Notes: generated by a model not told the origin, from the letters alone. DNA of 64,000 nucleotides from Triatoma infestans (GCA_011037195.1 JAAEAF010006167.1:1-64000), one strand, 5' to 3'. Shown: positions 11,892 through 23,804, counted from the first letter of the stretch. Made by a program: numbers and translations.

Positions 11892-12461
11892 GCCCGCAAG
11901 GGGTATGTGTTGCATGCAGTTACTTGGGGAGTAGAGACCCCACGGGTTACCACAGCTCAGTACTCCATGCACTTCATCAGAACAATACACAATACACACT
12001 ACACTTTACAGACGAAGGCAAACACAATACGCAAACTAGGGTCTCCGTCTCTAGTTAATTGGCGTAAGCCAAGGAAGAAGGAAAGAATTAACTCAGTGGT
12101 AGCACGCTGGACTAGCAACGCAGAGATCCCGGGTTCGAAAACTAAATTTTCATAAATTTTTGTTGAACTGAGCTTGACTGAATCTGAAAAGTAAAAAGTA
12201 CTAAACTTTTAAGAATAATAAGCAATCCATGGATTTTACTAACGAACTGTAAGCGACCTTCTGATTCCAGTTTAGTTTCTGAAAAGCATGCTGCCCTTAG
12301 ATTTTCTCTTCTTAGGAGCCTCTACAACTCACTGTCCGGTGATAGGCAGTGTGGTCTGTAGCTAGAGAACGCTGCTTGGAGGCGGGCAGTGCACTGAGAA
12401 GGCTCCGGGGGGGCACAATAGATCTTTCAGGAAGCAGTGCGATAATCCCCTACAACAATCT
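11892..12461 (+). mobile_element. SINE family 1 with nested MITE
   Basis: Starts CCCGCAAGGGGTATG and ends ...GATAATCCCCTACAACAATC, flanked by a 12-base duplication AACTAAAAAAGA (11880-11891 and 12462-12473). An internal tRNA-like unit has a box A-like 'aactcagtggtagc' and box B GGTTCGA, cut by a small MITE at 12137-12279. The body after the insertion (TTTTCTCTTCTTAGGAGCCT ...) completes the family sequence. Without the MITE it is about 427 bp. Pol III transcription is inferred from the boxes. Confidence 0.85.
12137..12279. mobile_element. 143-bp MITE inside the SINE
   Basis: Almost identical to 13111-13253. Ends are short inverted repeats (left GAAAACTAAA, right TTTAGTTTC). The SINE reads through on both sides, so the MITE is the younger insertion. 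No coding capacity. Confidence 0.82.
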
Positions 12462-12479
12462 AACTAAAAAAGACCAAGG

Positions 12480-12870
12480 AAATGGAGGAAGATTATAAAA
12501 TATGTAAAAAAATTATATTCTGTTCAGGGTCCACCAGGAATTACCAGAGGAAGTTTTCCGTCAAAATTTCTCAACCAGAAATTCGACTGTACTGAATAAT
12601 TCTTTCAGCTATTCGCAGTTTTTTTCGAAAATTATTTTCTTTAGCTTTGTTTAATTATTACCTAATCTATATTATAGGTTAGTTCTCTTTTGTAGAAACA
12701 TTTTTCTGCCAAGATTAATTTTAGGAGATTCATTAGAAACGTCACGTTATTTTCCCTTGAAGCTTTTTACTTACTCTTGAGGGTGCAGTTTTCAAAGTTG
12801 TCCAATTCTATCAACCATACACTAAGAAGTGAGTGAGAAGTAAGAACAAAGAAGTGATTAACAAAAATTA
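12480..12870 (+). repeat. Degenerate repeat A fragment
   Basis: Faint family order: 'gtcaaaatttctcaacc', 'tttttcgaaaattattttctttag', 'tagaaacatttttctgcc', 'attaattttaggagattcat'. Strongly diverged, no hairpin. Confidence 0.4.
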
Positions 12871-13110
12871 CACTTCAAACTCGATATGTCAATTGAAAGT
12901 AGAGAAATGGAATATGAGAGAAACTGTGATGCTTCACGAACCGATTTTAACCAAAAAAATATTAAATTGTGCTTACGTACGATAGAATTCATCAAAACTT
13001 GTATGTAGTAAATATGTAAGCATCTTTCAATTGTTGTTAGCATGTTTGTAGGCGATGAAAAAACTTGGTTTTAAGTGCTATACAAAACCAGCACTCATAG
13101 CGGCAATAAG

Positions 13111-13253
13111 GAAAACTAAATTTTCATAAATTTTTGTTGAACTGAGCTTGACTGAATCTGAAAAGTAAAAAGTATTAAACTTTTAAGAATAATAAGCAAT
13201 CCATGGATTTTACTAACGAACTGTAAACGAGCTTCAGATTTCAGTTTAGTTTC
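13111..13253. mobile_element. 143-bp MITE, second copy
   Basis: Same sequence as 12137-12279 with a handful of changes and the same GAAAACTAAA / TTTAGTTTC ends. The two copies are about 0.97 kb apart. Confidence 0.82.
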
Positions 13254-13779
13254 GAATCAATTAGTTTCGAAACTAATTCGAGGGGGCTGTTCATGAGCTA
13301 CTAGATAGGAAAGAACTATTAAAGAGAAAATTGTAGTTTTAATTCTATTGAATAATTCCATCTAATTATTTGAATAGTTCGACGGGAATTGTACGAATGA
13401 GGGTCCGGTACGCAACCTCTGATAACCTACAGCTCCAACACATTGGCACGCAATATTTTCAGTTTGCGAGCGGAGAGACTCTTATTATATTATTATGTCA
13501 ACTTGTAAATGGCTTTGACCAAAAAAGAGAAATTATATATCATTCTGTTTGATGGACATAACCGTGACAGAGCAAGTAGGAGTAAACCGTCAACTATACA
13601 TAAACTTTTACAAGTCCTTCACAGTTGATAATCAGTATTAGATACATTAATATTCAATTAGGCAGAATTTTTCTTTCTTTGTTCAATTTATTAGAAAAGG
13701 GCAAACCAATAGCATATGCTGCAAACCATCGTTTCTTTTCCCCATATAATCTACAATGATCCTGCGTATTAAGCGGCAA
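13254..13779. other. Unassigned DNA
   Basis: Starts with a small palindrome (TTAGTTTCGAAACTAA, 13260-13275) at the MITE edge. Otherwise I see nothing assignable. Confidence 0.5.
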
Positions 13780-14330
13780 TTTGTATATAAAACTATATCT
13801 TGCTAACTACTTTAAGCATTGCGGGATAATTCCTGGAACCGCGAATAGGCATCTATTTCCTGCTTGTATCATCGCCTTGAGTGCTGCGATAATATCATTA
13901 TTGTTCTTTATGAGTGACCCGAGATATTTAAAATCACCGCATATTGGGAAGCTGTAATCTCTCAACTGGATTTGTCTTTCTCCGCACCACTGGAGATCTC
14001 GAGGTTTGTATGTATTTGGGTATGAGATTTGTTGTGCTAGGTTTGTATGTATTTGGTCTTTATCTCGTTGATTTTCAGGCCGCGCTTATTGCAAGCGGCC
14101 TTCAGGGCCTCTTTAGTCCGCGTTATAATTAACACATCGTCTGCATATGCCAGAGTTGCGCTGACGATCTATCTACGATCTATTGTAAATGGTCAGCCGG
14201 AGTTTGTTCGTTCTGATGGCCCGCACTGCTCGTTCTAGATAGAGATTGAAGATTACCTAGAATAGAGGGTCCCTCCTGACTTAGGCCTGCATCTACTTTT
14301 AGTGAGTTTTGTACTTTAACATGGTGTACT
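13780..14330 (-). pseudogene. LINE reverse transcriptase fragment
   Basis: On the minus strand near 14100-14160 one reads AYADDVLIITRTKEALKAAC followed by KINEIKTKYI, the RT active-site YADD motif and its downstream region. After a frame change, near 13800-13970, it reads ICGDFKYLGSLIKNNND and IQAGNRCLFAVPGI. The order is correct for a LINE ORF2. Stops and shifts make it dead. Neither end has a visible tail or target duplication. Confidence 0.83.
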
Positions 14331-14405
14331 CGCGTTTAGCCACGTTATATCAATTAGCCTAACTAACTTTCTTGGTACACCTTTGCGACCTCAGATAGGC
14401 TAAAG

Positions 14406-15596
14406 CAGGGGTGAGCAATCTTTTTAATCAGCAGGCCAATTTAAATTTTAAAATTTTTTGGCGGGCCACACAAAAGTAGCACTTATTAATAATTTATAAA
14501 ACTTTATTTATAATAAACATTAGAATAAAAAAATTAAAGTAAGTTAAAATTAAACTAGTTAAAATTAAAGTATACAATTTAAATAAACTAAATAAATATA
14601 AATTTGAATAATTTTCAGAAAATAAAAAGGTAAAAATAATAGGAAAAGTTCACAATATAAAAACCTCGTGCTCCAATAAAGAAAAAGTTAATCAAGGCTA
14701 ATAAACAAATAAATTTTATTTTAGGTGACTCATTTAAATAAAAATAAAGAGACATGTAACACATATTAATGTTAATAAACTAAAATGTTTAAAAAATGTT
14801 TCAAAAAAAGCAATAACCTGACGAAGCCTTAAGAAGAAAAGAAAAAATTCAAAATATAAAACATAACATAAGGTTAGTAATTTTTGGACAAATAAAAAAG
14901 AATATTATTATATTATATATAAATTTAATAAAAACAGATACAAACTATAATATAAATAAAATAATTGTCTGTATTGTAATATCCCTCTGAAGAGAGCACG
15001 TTGAGTGCGGTAACGTAAGGGAACAGAAAACATTGTAATATTTGAATGAGCAAATAAATATAAGAATTTTGGCTGTAAAAAAAGGTTCATTTCATAACCA
15101 CCCAAAGTAAAGAAGAATCTAATATTACTTTTTTGACAATAATATTGCACTCACGCCTTTCAAGAAACACAAGAATTGCTAAAATTGCTAGTTAACAGCT
15201 TACCAGTCTGACTGATTGTGTGACAGAAGCAAACACAAACAAGCACAGACGCGGCGCGTTCGTAGCATGTTTGAACAAGTCGCCGACAAGTGAGTATCTC
15301 GTCACAAACAAGCACAGACGCGGCGCGTTCGTATTGCACGTTTGAACAAGTCGCCGACAAGTGAGTATCTCGTCACAAACAAGCACAGACGCGGCGCGTT
15401 CGTACAGCATGTTTAAACAAGTTGCTGATAAGTGAGTAACTCGTCACAAAAAATTGTTTCGGTGTACTACCATTTTATTATAATTAATTTTATAACAATA
15501 TATTGATGGGAGAAAGTCGATAAAATAAATTCAATTTTAGAAATGCTTGGCGGGCCGCATAAACATGTTTAACGGGCCGCGTGTTGCCCATCCCTG
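14406..15596. mobile_element. Non-autonomous hAT-like element
   Basis: Ends are short inverted repeats, CAGGGGTGAGCAA on the left and the complement of CAGGGATGGGCAAC on the right. They are flanked by a perfect 8-base duplication GGCTAAAG (14398-14405 and 15597-15604), the hAT hallmark. Both subterminal regions carry GGCGGGCC motifs. The interior is AT-rich with no transposase, plus a minisatellite at 15235-15446. Confidence 0.88.
15235..15446. repeat. Minisatellite, about 3 x 70 bp
   Basis: Three tandem units of 69-71 bases (AAGCACAGACGCGGCGCGTT at 15241, 15310 and 15381; each followed by 'acaagt', 'gagta' and CTCGTCAC). GC-rich within an AT-rich hAT element. Not a CRISPR array, since units are directly adjacent with no spacers. 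Confidence 0.92.
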
Positions 15597-15604
15597 GGCT
15601 AAAG

Positions 15605-16885
15605 CTTCTTTTCTATTCACAATTCTTTTCTATTAGATTCTAATCGGATGCCTGAAATTGTCGCTTACTATGTTACAAAAAATTATTATAATTTTTTTTT
15701 TAAATAAAAAAGAAACCAAGATCAAGGGGCTCGCAGATTTGAAAAAATTTAACAATGGGCTCACACATTCCCAAGGAACCAGCCCTTTATAAGTGTGTTG
15801 TTGTTGTACACAGACAGGGGTGTCCTCTAAAGTGCTATTTCAATTATCATACAGTTTAACCAACCATATATTTAAAAAATAAAATAAAATTTATGTGCAA
15901 AAAATTGCAGATTTTAAGAAAATAATTGATAATTGGATAAAGAGATCGCTGTATATGAAAGGCGAGTGAATGATTTAATCAGATTTCTTTTTCTAATTAA
16001 ATATCTAATCTAATTAAGGTTTTCTGGCTTGCGTGCTGTATACTGAAATATATTTCGCAGTTCTGTTGGAATTGAATCATCACAAATTGGTTTATTTCAT
16101 CACAAATACAAATTCATAAAATTTGTGATCTTGTTTCTATATTTTGATAAAAGTAGAAATAAGATATGTTCTGTTTGTACAAAGATCGAAGTAATATCTT
16201 AATATTGTCATTAAATTAAACAAATACCGTCATATTTGATGTTTATCTTAAGTAGGGACAAAACGTCTATACCTAAAACCAAGTTCCATTTCCCATAATT
16301 CTTAGCCCTACAGCTACTATTCCAGGCCTTGCAGGAAGGGTGTGGACTCTTAAAAAAATGGTCTTTATTTTTTACTCTCTCCCTCGGCACGGTCTTTCAA
16401 GTACTTAAAGAGAACAGTTTTTTTTTTAAACCCCTTGTCGTACTAGTATCGGATGTAACTATTAATTCTTCTTGTCGCCTCTACATCTCTTCACTTCATA
16501 TTTTTATATTTAACCACTAATTGTTGTTACCAGAACTTTTTGTTGTTTTTTTTTCTTTTTTAAAGTTAAGAGGGGAAGAGTGGAAAAATTTGTCACTCCC
16601 TATTATTTAATCTGATCTGCCATAATTATTTCCTTGTATATTATTCATTTTATAAATTAAGCGTTTAAATAGTGTAGTCTAATTTTAAGTTGAAAGTCGG
16701 GAGTTACAGTAATTAAGATTGTCAAAAGACTGATGAGATCCAAGATCTCTACAATTGCACCTCATCGCCAAAATGCTTTTTTCTTGAGTTTAGAAAACTT
16801 TTTATGATGGAAGGTGTAATTGCTGTTGCTATGAATCCTTTGGGTTAGTTTCCTTCTTGTAACTTCTTAAAGGGACAAATTTAAT
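15605..16885. other. Unassigned AT-rich DNA with a small repeat A scrap
   Basis: 15810-15870 holds the repeat A phrase TCTAAAGTGCTATTTCAATT. The remainder shows no gene or element that I can define. Confidence 0.5.
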
Positions 16886-17158
16886 CATTAGAGATATTTT
16901 CCGTGATAGTCTGCTTCTTTTTGTGGTCATCTGCAGGTTTCGGGCGTTCGCCCATCATCAGGATGTTTTTGTCAAAACAGTATGATAATATAGAGTCTTT
17001 CACAGAGCAAATTCCGTTTATATATTCAATGTATATGTATGATGCTCAATGTATCAATACTCAAATTTGCTCTGTGAACGCCTATGTTATCACATTGTTT
17101 TGACCAAAACATTCTGATGATGGACGATCGCCCGATACCGGTCGATGACCAAAACAAC
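16886..17158. repeat. Palindromic element B, copy 2
   Basis: Left arm GAGATATTTTCCGTGATAGT ... TTCGGGCGTTCGCCCATCAT and right arm ...TGATGATGGACGATCGCCCG ... GTCGATGACCAAAAC are imperfect inverted repeats of about 120 bases. The centre is AT-rich. Confidence 0.8.
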
Positions 17159-17169
17159 TAATTTAATTA

Positions 17170-17924
17170 TCTTCATATAATTAAGAATTTTTTTTTTATT
17201 TATTTATTGAAAATGTTCCTACAATCAAAGAAACAAGATAATAAGTGTTTGACATACACTTATCTTATTCAAATGGCGCCAAAATTCATTATTTACGATT
17301 ACTTCATTCAACTATATGTATTTTTGAAATAGGTTTGCAACCTGCTCCCCTATTTTACACTTGAATGGTAAAAATCTGTGGGTGAAAAAGGTGTGTGTAG
17401 TATTTGTGATATTTTGGGCGCTGCGAGTTGTTGTCCAGATATTGGTGAGGAAGTGTGGAGAGTGAAGTTTGTAAGGAGACATAGGTTAGTAAAGGCTTTA
17501 CATATGTCAAAGTATTCTAGATTGGACGTGTGAGGGGTTCACACGTTTATAGTGTAGGTTTCGCTAAACCTCACAACCTCAATGGACTCAATCCAAAAAA
17601 TCCACATAAGTTCGTGTGTCGTAATATATATCTTATTTCCCGTAGGTAATTTAACAGAAAAAAACAGGTAACCCAATAGATCTGCAACAGAAGGAGTATT
17701 ATTGTTGAAGAAGGGAACCCTGCCGGAGAGTAAACATAGTATGTTGGCACTTTTAATGTTGTGTACGTTTATTTTAATACGCCACTTTTTCACTGTAATA
17801 TGTAGATATGTTTTGTAATTTGTGTGAAGCTAATGTAGGATTTGTATTATAACCACTAGGTTTATGAATAAAATGAAGATAGTAAACAGACTTCACCTAG
17901 GTTGTTGCAGTTTCTGAGTCCATG
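17170..17924 (-). other. Possible LINE- or gene-derived 3' end, minus strand
   Basis: On the minus strand there is an 84-codon open frame (17539-17793), and its frame continues beyond the stop with few further stops. Reading on, it ends in AATAAATAAATAAAAAAAAA at about 17187-17206, a typical retroposed 3' tail. I do not recognise the protein. It could be a LINE fragment or a retroposed transcript. Confidence 0.3.
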
Positions 17925-18372
17925 GTAAATTGTAGATTTTTGGGGATTATTGCATTGCGACCTGAAAGATCTATTGTGCCCCCCGCAGCCTTCTCAGTGC
18001 ACTGCCGGCCTCCAAGCAGTGTTCTCTAGCTACAGACAACATTGCCCATTACCGGGCAGTGAGTTGTAGGGGCTCCTAGGAAGTGAAAATCAAGGGCAGC
18101 ATACTGGATTCGAATCCGGGATCTCCGCGTTGCTAATCCAGCCCGCTACCATTGAGCTAATCCCTTCCTTCTCCCTTGGCTTAGGCCAATTAACTAGGGA
18201 CGGAGACCCTAGTTTGTGTACTAGGTTTGTCTTTGTATGTAAAGAGTAGAGTTTATGTAGTTAAGGGTATTGTGTACTGTTCTGACGAAGTGCATGGAGT
18301 ACTGAGCTGTGGTAACCTCAAGTATTGAGCTACACCTCAAGTAACTGCATGCAGCAGATACCACTTGCGGGC
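17925..18372 (-). mobile_element. SINE family 1, minus strand
   Basis: Reverse complement shows the full family order: start TGCCCGCAAGTGGTATCTGC, the 5' unique block, tRNA-like unit with TTAGCTCAATGGTAGC (box A-like) and GATTCGAATCC (box B-like), body with CTTCCTAGGAGCC, and tail with GATCTTTCAGGTCGCAATGC. About 440 bp. Target duplication not clear. Confidence 0.85.
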
Positions 18373-19365
18373 ATAGTAACATCAAACATTCAAGAGCAGC
18401 AAAAATAATTAAAATAAAATCAGGAAAAGTATGTTAAACAACCGAGTAAATGGTAAATATTTTTATATTTCCAATTTAAATAATATCTATCTCTTGAACA
18501 TGTTTTTCTGAAAAAAATCCGAGAGAAAACTCCTTCACCTTTTTTTTTTTATTTCTTGCATTTCTCAAAGTATTAAGGTGAAGTTATGTTAGTATATGAG
18601 AAGAGTAAGAAGACTAATTAGTGAGGACGGGTGTTTAGTACGGTCGGTACGTTTCATCTGGAACTACATCTGTTATCATGGCACAACTAATAAAGCATTT
18701 ATGGAGGAAACTGTTAACATGTGTGTTCACTATACCTACATCGGCGGGTCTCGCCAAATACTCTCAACTATAACAACAAACATTGGTACCGCCTTAAATT
18801 ATCTCCACTCCCCTAGTTTTTATTTCAATGTAAAATCATGCTCTAGCTTTTTTTATATGAATTATTTCAGCATCTTACTGCAAAGCTGATTAGTTAAATT
18901 ATCTAGTCAACGAAAAATATCAACAATCAGTTGTAAAGTTATATGAGTTGATGTTTTAGAGCAAGTTTTTTTTTGTTTTTTTAAGATCTTACCATTTAAC
19001 TCATTGGTCACGTGATTGTGTATTTGTAAATGGTGGAGAGGGGCGCCATTCTCCTCCTTACTTGCCTCTAATTTGTGGTAACATATATATATGAGTATGG
19101 TCATCATCTACATATTAACAGACCCACAACAACTATAAGAGATATATATCATTGGTACATACATTTCCGGCCATCGCTGTCCTCATATCTAAATGATCTA
19201 ACTTATTTATTTCTAAGAAGATAGAACATATTTGATAATACTCATCATAGTTACGTATTATATTAATAATATTAACAAAAAATGTAGTAAAAAAAAAAAA
19301 TTCTTTATATACGGATATATGTATAATAATATTAAATTATTTATGGTTGCTCACTTGGAAAAAAA
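18373..19365. other. Unassigned AT-rich DNA
   Basis: I see no coding or element signal. The open frame at 18596-18889 has no recognisable domain. Confidence 0.5.
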
Positions 19366-21016
19366 AAAAAAAAATCTGGTGTGAAACACTCACACAACTT
19401 TCTCTTACTCCAGTTCTCAAAACTATAAATGACAAATCTTATAGTTTGTGTACCAAATTTAATGAAATTCGACGAAAACTGAAAAACTGTTCAGTTAAAG
19501 CGCACTTCCGGTTTACTAATTTTCTTGAAGTTTGAAATTTTTGACATCTATTTATTTATAATTAATTTTGTTTGGATGATAGAATTGTATAATCAACTAT
19601 GATAGCACTTTCTTAAATGAATTTTTCCAGAGGTATGTTTTAAATAAAAGTAGTAGATGTTTCTATGTTTAGTTTACATACGAAGTTTAAAGAAAATCGT
19701 CGGAGCCATTTTTGAGAAAATCGCGAAAAAGTGAAAAAAATAATTTACTAAAGTGGTAAAGTAAACGCACTTCCGGTCATCCGTTTTTTTTTCAAACTTG
19801 GAATTTCAACAACATATTTAATTCTAATTAACATTATTTAGATGGCAGAATTGTCTAATAAACTGAAATAGCACTTTAGATAGAAACCTAACTCCACCTG
19901 TCCCTCAAAAGTGCCCTTCAAAGTGAATTTTGTCGGAGAAATATTTCAAATAAAAGTTGTTGCTCTTTGTATGTGAAGTTGACTAAGTTTAGAGAAAATT
20001 GTCGGAGCCATTTTTGAGAAAATCGCGAAAAAGAAAAAAAAAACAATTTCTAAGTGTTATTTCTGGTAGAGGAATTTTGACGGATAACACACTATCAGAT
20101 CCTATGGTGAGACCTAAACGGAATATCAAGTTTCAACTTCCTACAGTTTTTTGTTTTTGAGCTATGCTGTTCATATAGATACACACACACACAAAAACAT
20201 ACACGCACGCAAGCGCGCACACACACAGACCATTTGCTAAAAACCACATTTTTTGACTTAGGGGACCTCAAAACGGATATTTCCGGTGAAAACTCGATAT
20301 CGAAAATTTGACACGGAGAGAGAAACACTATTCGTAAAGAATTGTCAGTGGGGCTGCTCGACAATGTCAAGTTGCTAACACACAGCTTACCAATCAATCG
20401 AACTGACATAAACAAAGAAAGAGGAAACAATACATTATTACACAGATTAAATCATTAAACAGATAATTTTGTCTTGTTATTGTTTTCCCCTTTTTGACAA
20501 CAGACGTGTGTGCGCGTCATAAGACATTAGTCTAACTGTAGATGTGGTGGTTAATGTTGGCTAGAGAGTCTATAATAATCTCCTCCGTTAGCCTCGGCAA
20601 TATATTCGGTTCTATACCGACCTCGTCCCAGAATCCCACCGTTTTCTTTGGAATAGTCCCCCGAGCACCGAACCATAGACCACGCACTTTATAGTCCCGA
20701 TCCCCAAACATATCTCTATACTTCTCGGAGAGATATGTAATACATTTGCCATAAATGGCACGCTTTTCTGTGTCGACCTTATCCCCCTGCTGTGGATCGT
20801 TATTTTCATAACGCACCGTCGGCAATGATGTACGCTAGTCTGCTGTCCCTTTTAAAGGCCACTATATCTGCATATCGCGCAGAGCCCTCATCATCAACAG
20901 CGTACACTTCCTCAAAGCAGGTATAATCAAGAGCCCTAAGAGACTCTGCGATCGCGTGCTTGACCCTGTGATGCCGCCTAGTCAAATACTTCCACTTACT
21001 AGGAGTAAGAGTAAGT
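19366..21016 (-). repeat. Repeat A half-element, reverse, split by a LINE
   Basis: Begins AAAAAATCTGGTGTGAAACA and follows the family order through several monomers, including a CA-rich tract at 20182-20230, to 'aaatttgacacg' at about 20316. It resumes at about 20985 with AAATACTTCCACTTACTAGG and the closing hairpin arm AGTAAGAGTAAGTA. The gap contains LINE sequence. Confidence 0.8.
20317..20984 (-). pseudogene. LINE ORF2 C-terminus with restriction-like endonuclease-type region
   Basis: Minus-strand reading from about 20990: HAIAESLRALDYTCFEEVY, SARYADIVAFKRDSRLAYII, then a one-base shift and PTVRYENNDPQQGDKVDTEK, ITYLSEKY, GLWFGARGTIPKK and a C-terminal ...DSLANINHHIYS. The 'DIVAF..PTVR.E' and 'GARGTIP' blocks resemble the end of LINE proteins that carry a restriction-like endonuclease after the RT (R2/R4/NeSL-type). 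The shift falls just before PTVRYE, where family members as I recall them read DPTVR, so an acidic residue may be lost. It interrupts repeat A. Confidence 0.65.
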
Positions 21017-21880
21017 AAAAATGAGGATTAATTTGGAGGTAATGTAACTAGGTTGAGTATAATGTTTAAATAATATTTATAATTAACATTTTACATAAGA
21101 GAAAATTAATTTGGTAGACCTAAGAAATCACTAAGCTCAAGCAAAAATCTATCTAAACCAATTTTTACAAAAAAAAAAGTCAAGAAGTTAAGTCTATACA
21201 AAGCTGGATTTTGTCATTACTTCCGGTAAAATAAATTATTTCGAGAATTAGAAAAAGAAAGAGAATTATGAATATTGTATGAAAAAGATGTTATTTAATA
21301 AACATAATTTGAAAAAAAAAATTGAGTCTAAAATATTAAATAAAAATAAATAAATAAAAATATATATAAAAATAAATAAATATAAAATAAAAATAAAATT
21401 TTACCTAAATTAATGTAATGAAAATAAAATTTGGCATTTTACCATGCCAAACCGTGCTACTACCGATTTTTTGCATCTACCGGCCAATGCCATCGATGGT
21501 GTGTAATGCCTCTAGCATGCCTAAGAGTATGGAATAGACTGCCAGATTATATGCTCCACCCAAAACTTTCAATCATTTTCTCAAAAAAAAAATCTATGAA
21601 AAACTAACACCAGTTTTTTCTGTCAAATTAATACAATTTAATTAAGGAATTTTCTTTAAAATTACAACGTTACAATGTTTAGTTGGGCTGACCATAAACA
21701 TAGAGGTCTGGATTTTACTTATATATATGAGCGGCCTTATGTGCTGGCTTGCTAAATACGAAAACCAACAAAGCTTGTGTAAAACTTTTTTTTCTTTTCT
21801 TTCTTATTTTAAGATTTTTTCAACTGCACAGTAAAACCATGCAACAAATAAAAAAGATAGATAATGGAAATGGAAGTATG
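21017..21880. other. Unassigned AT-rich DNA
   Basis: Includes an A-rich run of AAATAAATAAATA type at 21339-21400. No coding signal. Confidence 0.55.
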
Positions 21881-22860
21881 CGCATTGGTTAGCGTGGACA
21901 CCCTAGCTTGAAGTTGTGAACGACGTCTATCCAACGATATCAGTCGTAATACGCCATTATGACCTTTGTGTGTACGATTGTATCTCAAGATATGCTTAGG
22001 GCGTGGGTAGGTATGTGGCGTCACCATCACCCACCCTTCGGGGTGCAATCAGCCTCTGGCTCTCCAGGTTGGGGAATCCCTCACCCTCGACCAATCCTAT
22101 CCTGATCCTTTCCCCTTGCAGGGTTGCCTATAAGTATCCTGGGTTACTGAACACCTGTACTTGAGGCAATGGACAGGAATCAGTAGATGGAATCTGTAGA
22201 TCCATCGGGCGTGCGAACAGTCACGCTAGCTCGTTAGAGTTGACTGAACTACGGCTGCAAGCACCAGTTTTTAAGCCAATTGCTTGCAATTGAGGTTGGA
22301 TTCATAGTGGCCATGTTTTAAGCAACAACTCCAATGACCGAGTTCATGAGTTGAGCGGGAGAAGACTCACAATATAAATTAAACCCCGGTGCCAGCCCGT
22401 AGCTGGAAGCGCATTTGCTGGGTGTTAAAATCACCAGAGCCTGCTAGGGGGTGCCTTCCCTAGCTTCTGGGAGTGAAGTGTGACCACTTTTTGGGATCAC
22501 TTTGCGCGATGGTTGAGCGTATCTCAACCTGCCCTTAAGTGGGTCAAGCGGGAGAGTGCCCGGGCGGGCACCTCTGCCATGGGGAGGCCTTGCAATACAG
22601 CCTCCCTATGGTGGTGACATCCCTCTCTTGTTAAACGACCCCGTTGCTTGCAACGGGGGACTGGTAAACCCGAGAGGGTAGGTACGGTCCTAAAACTATC
22701 CCCCCCAGTACCAAGAGGAAAGGGGTATCACGGGGGGAATGTATCTCAAAACAGCCGTCGTTATGTATTCAGATGGTCGCGCGGCCATCGACGCCTTAGT
22801 CGTCTTGGCGGGTTTGTGGGGAGAGTGGACATACAGAGGGCTTGTATTAGGGAATTGGAA
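21881..22860. other. GC-richer, hairpin-dense segment of unknown origin
   Basis: Clearly richer in GC than its surroundings and without a long open frame. Perfect short hairpins: CAATTGC-TT-GCAATTG (22277-22292), CCAGC/GCTGG (22392-22406), GCTAGGG/CCCTAGC (22443-22464), GTGCCC-GGGC-GGGCAC (22556-22571), GGGAGGC/GCCTCCC (22582-22606) and CCCCGTTGC-TT-GCAACGGGG (22639-22658). The density suggests a structured RNA, perhaps a LINE 5' untranslated region. It is not matched to a known family here. Confidence 0.5.
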
Positions 22861-22869
22861 TGAGTGGAT

Positions 22870-23800
22870 AATTTGGTATGGAATTTTAGGTAGCGGGATT
22901 TGGCTAAAGTGGTGACGAAGGGAACTTTTAGGTCAGTCTAGATAGTGAGGTTAGAGACGTAGAATGGAGCATTGACGATGATGCGTAGGATTTGGGACTG
23001 TAGGGATTGAATGCGGTAAAGGATTGTTTTTTTGGCAGTCCTGTATAATTCGAGTCCATATGTCCAAATAGGAGCTAGTAAGTAATTGTATAGATGTCTT
23101 TTGTTTTTGAAGTGTAGTTTTGAGCGTTTGTCTAGCAGTTTTTTTAGCATTCTATATCGATAATTTAGTTCATTTCGTTTGAGTCGAGTATGAGGCGAAG
23201 TCCGAGATTATTGTTATTATCCGAGTTACAATTGGGAGAAAATTATATTTAAATTGAATTGCAGGAAGGGTTTTTCAGTTTAAGAAAGACTATGTGCTTG
23301 GATTTGTGTTGATTAACCTTGATTCTCTATCTACAGAGTCAAGGTTCGAGGACATTGAGATGGGTTTGAAGATGGCGAGGAGCCATGACGGGATAACTAT
23401 TAGAGGAAAGGATAGCCGTATCATCGGTGAAGGTGGTATTACTGGGATGTAATGGGAGATCAGCCGCGTATACTGTGGATAAAAGAACTCCCTTCTGGGA
23501 CGCCAGCGAGGATGGGAAATATAGTAGAAAAGGAAGTAGGAGGAAGGACAACCTGGAAATGGCGATCGGAGAGATATGATTTAAGATTGAGGTAGTAAGT
23601 GGAGGGGAGGATGCCTTTGCGTTTCCACAATAAACCCGGGTACCAGACCCGATCGAATGCTTGGCAGATGTCAAGAAAATCTGCCGGGCAGTAATGTTTC
23701 CGCTCAAGGGCGGTAGCAATGATGTCTACAACTCTGCCTGATGGATGGTAGAGTGACATGTGTAAAATTAAAATTAAACCAACCACCAATACTCCTCTAT
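22870..23800 (-). pseudogene. Jockey-type LINE reverse transcriptase, degenerate
   Basis: On the minus strand: a block ending VVDIIATALERKHYCPADFL, then DICQAFDRVWYPGLLWK (RT motif A), SYLSDRHFQV, AGVPEGS (motif B), a shift to FTDDTAILSSNSYP (the FADDTA active-site motif with a change) and LQTHLNVLEP. After a damaged stretch come RSKLHFKNKRHLYNYLLAPI, WTYGLELYRTAKK and NAPFYVSN. This is the Jockey-clade order, with several frameshifts. Bounded on the right by repeat A. Confidence 0.87.
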
Positions 23801-23804
23801 AATC

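Noticed and set aside
15235..15446. Possible CRISPR-like repeat
   Set aside because: Units are contiguous without spacers, and this is a eukaryotic hAT-like element.
22581..22661. HDV-like ribozyme in the hairpin cluster
   Set aside because: Hairpins are clear but I could not trace the nested double pseudoknot by eye; left as a structured region only.
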